From NCBI GenBank assembly GCA_037157565.1, contig JAZHRO010000019.1, forward strand, positions 20,151,001 to 20,215,000: a stretch of 64,000 bases of DNA, in the 5' to 3' direction. The notes below the pieces were generated by a model that saw only the letters and a program-made list of their open reading frames with translations, had not been told where the DNA came from and did no database searches. Source of the DNA: Thalassia testudinum. Lineage: Eukaryota > Streptophyta > Magnoliopsida > Alismatales > Hydrocharitaceae. Made by a program: the position numbers and the translations under genes. Positions 1 to 9,465 of the stretch are shown piece after piece (within the stretch, counting starts at the first letter, position 1; each line of letters starts with the position of its first letter).

Positions 1-409
1 CCAAGCAATCGTCGAGGATGATATTTCTCCCTCCATTCTTTTAATGCTTTCTAGAGTAATTATTTTATGCTTTGTAGTTGTAAGAGTGAAATGAACAATC
101 TCCTTAATGATAAATTCCTTGATTATTCTACATCTCATTTTAATTTCTCTGTGTAATATTCTCTTTCTCTCTTACTCTCTCTCTCTTCTATTTATTGTAA
201 ATAATTAGATAGTTTTAAATTGAATTATTCCGTGACAAATAAAAAGGAACGCGTAGTTTTTAAATCAAACGTCCGCCTCCCTGTGTTCGACCCGGAATTT
301 TAATTCGGTATAAATTTTATTTGTTGAACACGAATTCTTCGCTTTCAAGCTATAACGACAGGTTTTCCAAAATCGAAGACGTTAGCATAGCAATTCGTGC
401 ATTTCAACA
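1..409 (+). repeat. 3' part of the 5' LTR of element C
   Basis: The stretch matches 6057-6486 closely (about 95% by eye). One clear indel separates them: about 21 bp around 6114-6134 is present only in the right LTR. The LTR ends ...TTTCAACA at 409, directly before the PBS. The U3 part lies outside the window. Confidence 0.85.
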
Positions 410-412
410 TTT

Positions 413-430
413 TGGCGCCGTTGCCGGGGA
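413..430 (+). other. Primer-binding site of element C
   Basis: TGGCGCCGTTGCCGGGGA lies three bases after the LTR end. This is the usual minus-strand primer site of plant OTA-lineage gypsy elements. It fixes the element's orientation as plus. Confidence 0.85.
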
Positions 431-571
431 GGCAACGATCTTTGATTTCTCTTCGCGTTTTGTAACTTACAAATCATTTACCTCACTTTTCTCCTTTCTT
501 ATTGTAATTGCAGGTACTCTATTGAGACGAGTAAAAGCGGTAGATTGGAGTAAAGTGCTGTGGAGGGTTTT

Positions 572-1631
572 GTAAGTTATCCCCCATTCTGTCCCCCTCC
601 ATAGATTTTATTCGCCACATTAAATCCAAATTCTAATTAACCTAGGTGTTTGCATAAATCCTTGGAATAGTTTGGTTGTTTGGATTCTCACTCACATTCA
701 TTCCACCTTTATTTATATATAAAGAAAATAAATAAAAAATAAAAAATACAAAAAGATAATTTTGTGGGGCAATTTTCAACAAACACACAACGTACACCCA
801 CATTCAAAGGCACTTAACCGAATTGATTTGTTTCTACTCAACCGGGTTCTGATCTGTGGAACCTGTACACATAAAGCAACACATAAAAGAGTATAAATCA
901 TTCTAGGTTAACAATCTTTGTGTGCCTAATTAAGTGGTGCATCAGGCCAATTGTTTGAGTTGATTGGGCCGCACAACTTTAAATAAAATAAACTCATCAA
1001 GAAGCTGCCAATTAGGTTCAACTCTTAGGGATTTACCAGGCACTCCACATTCTTTTTAAACTTTAAAGGAAAACATCTTCACCCGTGCTTGTAAAACTTG
1101 GTGTGCCAATGAAACTTGTTTGAAAATACCTAAAGTTGAATCCTAAAAGCTACTAAGAAAGATTTGAACCTTAAAATTCACCACATCAAAAACAATCTTG
1201 CTTGAAAATCACTGGTTGTGCATGCACACACAAATCAATCAATCATTAAGGGCACAACCCATTTAAAGGACCCATCACATTCCAAAGCACATTCAAACCT
1301 AGCCCTAAATAAAATAGAGTAAACGTTAGCCTTAAGGATTGGACTCGTTCTTCAGAACCCAGAATGAGATTATTTTCGATTAGTCTGTTTCTACCGTTCA
1401 ATCTGATGTCAAGCTAGGGGAGCAAAGTCAAACGATCGCGGCTGGGGGGTACACTAGGAACCGGAGGCGCAAGCCGAAGGAAGAACCTTCTCCCCAGTCC
1501 CTCCTTTTAACTGGTTGGATTGAACAGACGGAAGTAGATCAAATCGTTCCTTTATCTCAAGATGGGTTTTGAGAGTCTGTAGGTCTTTAGGCTAACCCAT
1601 TTAGGGACAGGTTTGATTGTTTGTATTGCAG
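572..1631 (+). other. Predicted intron in the leader of element C
   Basis: A consensus donor (GTAAGTTA) begins at 572. A pyrimidine-rich acceptor ending TTGCAG lies at 1626-1631, only 25 bases before the first in-frame ATG (1657) of the element's long ORF. The region between has no sustained ORF. Splicing is inferred from signals alone. Without it, the long leader would hold many upstream ATGs. Confidence 0.4.
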
Positions 1632-1656
1632 GGCACCTTTCTTCCTCTTGTGTCTC

Positions 1657-3466
1657 ATGAATCCTTCCACATATTTCACGCATTCCTGCTCTTTCCCTCC
1701 TGTTGTGAATTATCCTCAACATGACGATTATCCCAACTCATACTATAATCGACCATTAGTTAGTTGGGATAGTTCAGATTGGGGATACAATTCCGGACCT
1801 CCGTGTTTAGGGTCTAACCCTGAACACTTTGATTCTGATTTCTATCCTTCTCAGAGCTACATCGGTAATAGATCGTCTTCCTTTCATGAACAACCTAATA
1901 CGATCTACAATCAAGAAGGATACACCAATCTTTACCCATTCTCTGATTTCACTGCCTTTAGGTCATCACCATCTTTTCAACAATATAAAATGACCTATTA
2001 TTAGGAAGGGTATAACGAATCTCAATTCGTTAATTCCTCTGCATTGAGCCCAAACCCGCCCAACCCTGAACCAACTCATTTGGTTCAGGTTAACCAGGTT
2101 CAAGATAAGGTTTTGACTAACTTGAGGAATATCATTCAATCTTTAGAAGTTCAGCCAATACCTTGCATTGAGAGATTGGAGCCCCTAATTGAAATGATTG
2201 ATGATTTAAACAAGTCTTTGTTGGATTGGCTCCAGGACGTTAAGGATAAGAATCCGGGTGAGTTTCTACTTGGGAAATTAGCAAAATTGAGGATGAGATT
2301 CGTGGTTGCTTTGATTCAATCTTGGAATGATTCCCAGGATGAACCCTCTTCAGGAAAGCCAATGACAGAACCCGCTCAGGCACCTGTTGGGGGGGGACAT
2401 GTGTTATGAGGTTGACCAGATTGAATTAAAGCAACCAATTAAGGAAGATCTGATTTCTTCACCTGAGATCCCTGAGCCGGGTTATGAGAAAATGTATGTC
2501 TCCTTGGAACAGAAAGTGACAACTGATTTTGGGACATACATTGATATGGATCCTGATGGTGAAGATTTAAGTTGCGAAGTCTCACACGAGTTTTCTGAAA
2601 ACGATTTCTGTGAGACGATTAGGCCTGAGGAATCTGATAGATCATTTGATAGCCCAATAACTGAGGAAACTGATCTTAGGGCACACATTACAGATCCAGG
2701 ATTACATTTTCTGGATGAATCAATTCAATGCCCTGATTATCAGTTACACCCCGTTGAGCTTATCGATAATTCTGTTTCTGAGATAATTAGACCTAAGTCA
2801 ATTCTGATTTTGCCACATCATTTAGACTTGGAGATTTCAGACGGGGTGATTAACATGCATGAGGTCTCGGAATTTAACATGCTGAATGAGGAGGATAGGA
2901 GCTGGGAAGTTATGATTTGGGAAGTTAATTTTGGAGGAAATGGAAGATTGAGTCGAAGGGTTCCTTTTAAGCTGAAACTATCAAATCAGAACCCTTACGA
3001 CATTTGTTTCGAGGATGTCAAACTCAAGCACACATTCAACGATTATCCTTTTGAACTTCAATTCTCTGTAACCCGACTTTTTAGTCTTGGGTTGCATCCT
3101 CATAAATCGCAGGCCCGACCCCGCTTGCATTCTGATTTCAGGTTTTGGATAATTTTTATCCAAAACCTAAGATATTCTCGATTATGGGGTATGGGTCTGC
3201 ACCACAATCTGGTCCACATCTGTGGACCTCTGTTGACAGGTCAGAGGATTCTTCTGTTCATTCTGATTCTGACCTGCACTTGTGATTTCTTCATTTCTTT
3301 TTTTTGTATAGTGTGCCTAGCTGAAGACACTAAATTCAGCATATATACAGTTTTTCTTAGTTTTCATCTCGGAGCGGACCTGACATTCACGCAATTCAGG
3401 TGCTTTCTTCGCTTTTCCACTCTATTTTATGTCTTTTTAATACAATGTGGACATTGCATTAGATAG
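1657..3466 (+). pseudogene. Orphan ORF of element C, broken by one stop and one frameshift
   Basis: I do not recognise this protein. The frame opens at ATG 1657 and runs to 2409 with a single internal TAG at 2002-2004. It then continues in the next frame (2387-3466) after a run of eight G at 2390-2397. Three zones can be seen. Residues 1-115 are rich in Tyr, Asn, Ser and Pro, a low-complexity region that looks disordered. A central part (about 2100-2330) is Leu/Ile/Glu-rich and looks helical. The second frame is strongly acidic to about 3060, then becomes Phe/Leu-rich and may simply be read-through. There is no CCHC knuckle, DSG/DTG or FIDD motif. The position after the PBS is where gag normally lies, so a diverged gag-like role is possible but unproven. 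It is inactive as it stands unless the stop is suppressed and the G run causes frameshifting. Confidence 0.5.
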
Positions 3467-4692
3467 GCATGGGGGGGTGGATATTCATCTCTGAATTCAT
3501 TCGTCAGCTCTGTAGATTTGTTTTATTTTCTTTTAAATAAATAAATAAATTTGGAATTAGGAAAGAGAATTTGGGTTTAAGAAAATTTTCAATCTTAGGA
3601 AATACTACATTATGATTTGAACACAAAGACCCTTCAGGTCTTTAGACTTAATCAGCCCGTGTATCCACTAAAATGTGGATTTGTCTTTTGAGTCCTCGCC
3701 ATCTTAATTCTTTCGTAATTGGAGTAAATAAGTTTGGGTGATAAGTACACGACTTATCAACCCGCCCTCTGATTTGAGGAAATTTTGAGTCTTAAGTATC
3801 TACACACTTTCTTTGTACTGACTCGTTGTTCGGCGATTTTAACGGAAATTGGGTAGCTAATGAACCTTCTAGGGTGATATGGCTGGTAAGTTATCGTGGG
3901 TAACAGCCCATAGGTAGGTTGTCTAGAGCCCAGTCACTGGACCTTTCTCTTTTTCTTGCCCTTAGGTAAATCTTAGACCAGGGAAGCCACCTACTTAAAA
4001 AAAAAAAAAATCAAAAAGAAAAGGAGAAAAGAACAAAAAGAAATAAGCCACACTTCGCCGCATGAGTATGGCTGGCAAGTTGTTGGTGGTAACAGCTCAT
4101 CGACCGGTTGTCCAGAACCCAACTCAGTAAATGCACTAAAAATTTCCAAAACATTTAGGAAGAAGCGGAGAAGTAGAATAAATCGAGGAGATATACACTG
4201 GATTCACCCTTGTGTTGACCTTGTAAAAAAATAAAAGTAGGGAGAAAGCTACTGGTTGTAAAGATACACCTTTAGGCAGAAGTTTTTCTTTGAGGTCACT
4301 TAGAGGCGTAGAAATCCGAAGTCCGTTTTAATTACTGGTCAACGAGTCTATCACAATCACAATAAGATGCTTAAAACTTAGGGTTCTCATCAAATCTTGG
4401 GTGAGTTGAATGGCCGTAGAAAGCCACTCTTAAACCCTAAAATTTGAAAATTAAAAAAAAAATTAGAAAAGAGTAAAAAGAAAAATAAAATTTTCTTTGA
4501 ATAAGGCGAGGGCTTGAGGCGGTCTGCATTTTGGCTGATACCTGGGCACTGTTGTGTCTTTGAAAGTTCAGTTCCTAAGTAGACAATTTCTTAATGATTG
4601 AAAATAACTCAGGTCCAAATAATCCAACCTAATTCTTTTATAAATAGCATATAGTTTTTGCTAGGGACTAGCAAAAGATAGGCATGGGGATA
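3467..4692 (+). other. Non-coding 3' tail of element C with diverged internal repeats
   Basis: No ORF of note. A stretch of about 70 bp at 3871-3942 (ATGGCTGGTAAGTTAT, GTAACAGCCCAT, GGTTGTCTAGAGCCCA) recurs in diverged form at 4064-4130. Poly-A tracts follow at 3998-4010, 4228 and 4450. The region ends in the polypurine tract. Confidence 0.6.
4675..4690 (+). other. Polypurine tract of element C
   Basis: AAAGATAGGCATGGGGA lies just before the 3' LTR start at 4693. A near copy, GATAGGCATGGGGGGG, lies at 3463-3478, directly after the ORF, and could be an older or second tract. Confidence 0.5.
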
Positions 4693-6486
4693 TGATGTAA
4701 ACACATTTACACTACTTAAGATGTCTATTTATGCATGTTCTTAAGCATAGGATTGCATTTCATGATATAAATATTGCATAACATGCATCATCTTGCATTT
4801 AGAGTAGTTTGAATAAAATAGAAGTTAATTGTCTCCTTTTATGTGCTTGGATAGGGCAAACATTTTATCAGGGCCTTGGATCAAAGATCCAATCGTATAG
4901 ATGTGATCAGGGTGACGATTGGAGTTCAACGACTCCAAGATCGTCCTAATCAGGCATCCGTAGCATCAGATAGTGATAGGGGAATCCTAGAAGATCAAGG
5001 GCCAGGATGGTGTAAATCCGCACTTCAGATGACAAATCCGACCACACGAATGAATTCGAATCGACGATCGCAGCTCAACGACGCAAAAATTGAGTCAATC
5101 TGACATCCGTGGCACCATCTACAACTTCCAGAAGATGGACGGCCCAGATGGCGCCACGTGGTGCCATCTCGACCACCCAAATGGCCACTTACATTCCATG
5201 AAGAACGCGCACCCGCCCCCTCTTCGCCGTTGGATCTCGATCCAATGGCTGTGGACGTGGCTCTTTAAAATCATCCGCGCGACCTTTTCGATCGCGTAGC
5301 GCAGCGGAGACGAAGCTGCGGGTGAAGCAGAGGTTGCGGGATCGAGTCCCGCATGCCTCAAATCAAGCGCAAGCGAGCAGGCGCGTGGAGCGTTGGATCT
5401 TGATCGGACGACCGCGCGCGCCCGATAGCGTTCATGCGCGATTGAACGCACGGTGTCACGTGCGATCGCATGCGGGTGAGCGCGCAGCGCAGCGGGTGAA
5501 GGCGTGACTTAAGCCGTCCGATCTCGCGATCAGACGGCTGAGGATCGCTGGACGTGCATATACGTTGAAGAAGGAGGTAGCCGAGGAGGCGCGCGTGGGT
5601 GCGAAAGCTACGCCCACGTTGAGGCTTTAGTGACGGATTTATCCATCACTAAAGACCCCTCATTTATTATTTTGAAGTTGTAATGACTATTTTGCCCCCA
5701 CTCCTTGCAACTATAAAAGGAGACCCCCTCCAAACGAAATTCTCATCCCTTCCTTCTCTTCTCTACCCCTCTAAAGCTCAAGAGAAGCTTGTCCCACACC
5801 CAGGATGTTTCTTGCGAGATAAAGTCCAAATTTTCGTCCCCCTTCGGAAGTGGATCCCGCGACGACGACGGCGTGCTGCTCCGTTCCCGTTCTTCTGCCT
5901 CGTCCTCCTTCATCCTGCTTCGTTCTCCTCCGTCCAGGCGTCGTCCCGTCTGGCTCGTCCTCCAAGCAACCGTCGAGGAGGATTTCTCTCTCCCTATTCT
6001 TTTTACTACTTTCTAGTATAGATTTACTGCTTTCTAGTGTAGTTTTGCTCGTCCTCCAAGCAATTGTCGAGGATGACATTTCTCCCTCCATTCTTTTAAT
6101 GCTTTCTAGAGTAAATTTATCACTTTCTGGAGTAATTGTTTTATGCTTTATAGTTGTAAGAGTGAAATGAACAATCTCCTTAATGATAAATTCCATGTTT
6201 ATTCTACATCTCATTTTGATTTCTCTGTGTAATATTCTCTTTCTCTCTTACTCTCTCTCTCTTCTATTTATTGTAAATAATTAGATAGTTTTAAATTGAA
6301 TTATTCTGTGACAAATAAAAAGGAACGCGTAGTTTTTAAATCAAATGTCTGCCTCCCTGTGTTCGACCCGAAATTTTAATTTTGGTATAAATTTTATTTG
6401 TTGAACATGAATTCTTCGCTTTCAAGCTACAGCAACAGGTTTTTCAAAATCGAACACGTTAGCGTAGCAAATCGTGCATTTCAACA
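4693..6486 (+). repeat. 3' LTR of element C (about 1.79 kb)
   Basis: It starts TGATGTAAACAC and ends TTTCAACA. Its U3 is GC-rich at 5200-5620 with several hairpins; the TATA box is at 5712. Near the end a unit containing CTCGTCCTCCAAGCAA is tandemly repeated (5951 and 6049, about 98 bp apart), followed by a CT-rich microsatellite at 6234-6266. The final 430 bp match the left LTR. Confidence 0.85.
5712..5719 (+). promoter_or_regulatory. TATA box of the element C LTR
   Basis: TATAAAAG sits between a GC-rich upstream region and a pyrimidine-rich downstream leader, the normal U3/R arrangement. Confidence 0.6.
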
Positions 6487-6497
6487 ACGACCTTGCT

Positions 6498-6509
6498 CTG
6501 ATACCATCT
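6498..6509 (-). other. Primer-binding site of element A1 (initiator Met-tRNA type)
   Basis: The complement reads TGGTATCAGAGC, the standard initiator-methionine-tRNA primer site. The same word follows the 5' LTR of the 31-46 kb element. Confidence 0.85.
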
Positions 6510-9255
6510 TGTTACGACCCGATTCCTGAATCCCTACGAGACACGAGAATCGGTCCGACTCGACTGATCCCAAGACCTAGTTGTCCAACGAGGAAGTAAC
6601 CAAAACAGCAGTAAAATAAACCACATTCACCATGTATATAACTAGCAGTAACAAAGTACAGCAGTAAAGAAAAGAACTACTGCAGTACACACCACCACAA
6701 CAGTAGAGAAATAAATAGGTACATAAACATGATGCTTACAATAAAAGAGTACAGTGGTAACAGAAAAATACTCACTACCACAGAAGAAACGATACAGTAG
6801 GTACTACACAAGTAAAACTACTAGGCTCTACTAGGCCCAGCTCCCTCTGCAGTCGCCAGCTCTGGCTGCTCAACACCTGGTCTTGAAAAGGTGACAAAGG
6901 TGACACGTCAGCGAAACGCTGAGTAGAGTGGCAACCAAAAGCTAAGAAAAATAGTAAGGTGGACAGTAGCTGTTATTTTTAATCTCTTTCTTTATTCTTC
7001 CATTTACTCATTCTTGAATTATTCCTCGGATCTTTCTCTTGATCTCGAATGTTCCTCGTGGGAACGATCTTGATTGCAGTTTTTTCAGAAAAGTAGAAGT
7101 AGCACGCGGTGCTCTCCTGGCCGGGAGAGTCCCCCGTGGTGGTCCTACCCCAGTCAACTACCCCAAGGTCACTGACAGACGTAACGGTGACTACGGCACG
7201 CACGATAAACGCAGGGGTAGCTACCCCGCACTGGCACGTGGTCAGTCGTTTCCGTTAATGGGTGTGCCCCAAAGCACATCACGGAACCAGTATAGGGTAG
7301 AGCCCTCTCAGTAACAGAGGTCCAGCCCCTCCACAGTAACCAAACAGGGGTCTTGCCCCTTCACAGTCCGCGCACCCTCGCCTGACTACCCTGGTTTGCC
7401 CAGTGGGCCTAACAAGTTGGTGTAGGAGGGCTAGTAGAACCCTGGGGCCCGTGGGGTGGCTAGTGCTCTCCCTACACTAGTAGCTCTCCCTGGTACTGTG
7501 TACGCGAGGGCGAAAAGTTGGTACAAAGTGGCCAGACCTAACCTCGGGTCCCTAGGGCGGCTAGCTCCGCTCTACACTAAACAGGGGGACAGTCGCTCTC
7601 CTTGGTACTCCGTACTCAAGGGCCAGTTCACTTCCCCAATTCTATTCCATTCACCTCTCAGGAGCTCTACTCCTAATTCCCCGTAGGGTTCATGCTCATA
7701 TTTCTTTCACTAAGCCAATTTAGGTTTCATCATTTCAGCTTTATATTCATATAGCCCATGTTCTCAAAAGTTAATATCCATCCATAAACAAGCAACTGCT
7801 ATCCAATTATAGGCAATTATCATCTTTCTTTCTACTTTTCCAAGACTCTAATTTATATATTCACAACATTCATTTTGGTGTTTCTGTTCCTAGGATTCAT
7901 GCCACACCCTTGGATCTATCATTCAATCTAGTTTTCCAGTCCTAGGATTCATGCCATACCCTAGGATCTATCATTCAATCTAGTTTTCCAATCCTAGGGT
8001 TCATGCCACACCTTAGAATCTATTAATTATCTCACAAGTGCATAAATGTTGGTAAATAATTAAAGGGAGCCACTCTACCTGCAAAACCAGGAGTACTGGG
8101 GGCGTGATCGGCAAGCCCACACGCCTCCGTAACCCCCAGAGCCGCAATGGAATGAGATCCTAACATAAGGATCAAACACAAGGAACTACTCAGAATGTGA
8201 TGCAAATACTGTAAATAGGTAGGGGAACTAAATCTGAGAAGAACGAAACTTGAAACACGGAAAATGGACTTCGAACGGACCCTAAATGGGTCAAAAACGA
8301 CAAGTCTGCCCAAAATCAGATGTCTGGAACATCTTCCAGATGTCTTAAACGATGGCTCAGGTCATACCTTGTTCCTGCGCGGTCCTTCAGATGTCCAGAA
8401 TCCTACTGAACCATCTGGACTAAGTTTCCAGATGTCCGACTGTCACTCCGGACATCTGGAGACCCTCTCTGCTGTCTGGTGCTGTGCCCAGACGTCCAAT
8501 ATGTGTGGGAGGGCGTGCCCTTGCGCCTTCCCGAACGAGACCTGCATGCATATGCAACCGTCCTTCATCACGAAGACGAGGCAGAATTGCATGGCCGTAC
8601 ACGCGAAAGAAGAAGGGAAGGAAAATATCGTACCTTTCAGACGTCTGGACCTTCCTCCAGACGTCTCCTGCGTCGTCTGGAAGTAGGTCCAGATGTCTGA
8701 TTCTGGGAAATTTTCCCAAAATCAAGACCTCCTCGCCCTCCGCCTGCTACTCTCGGTCGTGCCACGCCGCGCTCGCCTACTGCCTGAGCTGTAGCAGCAC
8801 CTCCCCAGCGCCACGCTCCTGCTGCGCCCCGCCGGTCAGCCCTGGCTACTCTGACGAGCTCGCACCCTCGCACTCTAACTCCCTCCCTCTCGCTGCAACC
8901 CCTCCTCCCCACGCACTCACGACAGTAGCTGCTGCCCTCGCCCGCTCACCCTCACGCTAACAGGAAGAAGAAGAAGAAGAAGGCGGTGGAGTGATGGTGA
9001 GGGAGAGGAGAGGGGGAGTATTTGAAGGCGCCTTAGGGAGAGAGAGAGAAGGAAGGCTGCGCCTGCAGGACGGGGAGGAAAGAAAGAGAAGAAAGGAGGG
9101 CGGCGGTTTAGTTTGCGTGCACATGTGCGCAGACGCGAAATCGTACGCTGAAAAAATTAATTTCCAGACGTCTTGGAAGGCTTCTGGACGTCTGACCAGA
9201 CGTCTAGACCAATTTCCAAACGTCTTAAACGACGTTTGATGCCGGGGTCATAACA
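6510..9255 (-). repeat. Family-A LTR, copy A1 (2746 bp)
   Basis: On the plus strand it reads TGTTACGACC...CATAACA, matching the copies at 49342-52088 and 60210-62828 in length and order. It contains a GC-rich block (7090-7640), three copies of a 52-bp repeat (7889, 7941, 7993), a cluster of AGACGTCT-type palindromes (8320-9235), a 23-bp ATTCTGGG...CCCA palindrome near 8700, and the U3 with AG-rich DNA near 8955-9100. The short ORFs on both strands are incidental to GC-rich LTR DNA. Confidence 0.85.
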
Positions 9256-9465
9256 AAGAGGGGCTTCTTGGATAAATGGATCCAAAAATGAATAGCCCCA
9301 GTGAGTAAGATGTGGGCTCAAGGTCCCAGTGTGGAATTGCAAATCTGCCTGATTTGGCGGGAAAGAAAGGGCAATCCGGTCTTCAAGAGTGTGGACCGGC
9401 GGTGAGAAGCCCGGATATGACTCAGACCACGAGGTATGGAAAGCGGAGAAAACCTCGTCAGAATT

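Larger units (their letters stand above)
1..6486 (+). mobile_element. Element C: OTA-type (Ogre/Tat/Athila-like) LTR retrotransposon, probably non-autonomous, 5' end outside the window
   Basis: Two direct repeats (1-409 and the end of 4693-6486) flank a 4.28-kb interior. The left repeat ends in CA and is followed at 413 by a primer-binding site of the TGGCGCC type. A purine-rich run sits just before the right repeat. The CTCCCTGTGTTCGACC word near both LTR ends is a hallmark I associate with OTA LTRs. No gag zinc knuckle, protease, RT, RNase H or integrase motif is readable inside; the only long ORF is at 1657-3466. The right end (6486) abuts the PBS of gypsy element A1, so C jumped into A1 just after A1's PBS. 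The expected duplication (ACGAC at 6487) cannot be tested because the left end is off the window. Confidence 0.8.
6487..9255 (-). mobile_element. Element A1: 5' end of a minus-strand gypsy family-A element
   Basis: On the minus strand, the LTR 9255 to 6510 is followed by the PBS (TGGTATCAGAGC, complement of 6498-6509) and about 10 further bases, and is then interrupted by element C at 6486. The rest of A1 must lie left of the window, beyond C. A1 is itself inserted into element B at 9256; the expected target duplication there would be AAGAG (9256-9260). Confidence 0.8.

Noticed and set aside
6498..6509. Sequences like TGGTATCAGAGC as pieces of tRNA genes
   Set aside because: They sit exactly at LTR ends and lack the rest of a tRNA; they are primer-binding sites (also 21311, 33978, 413, 13673).
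8264..8960. Several ORFs of 70-158 aa within LTR A1 (and the same at 50896-52192, 61875-62834)
   Set aside because: They lie in LTR leader DNA, are not preserved between LTR copies in frame or length, and have no recognisable domains.
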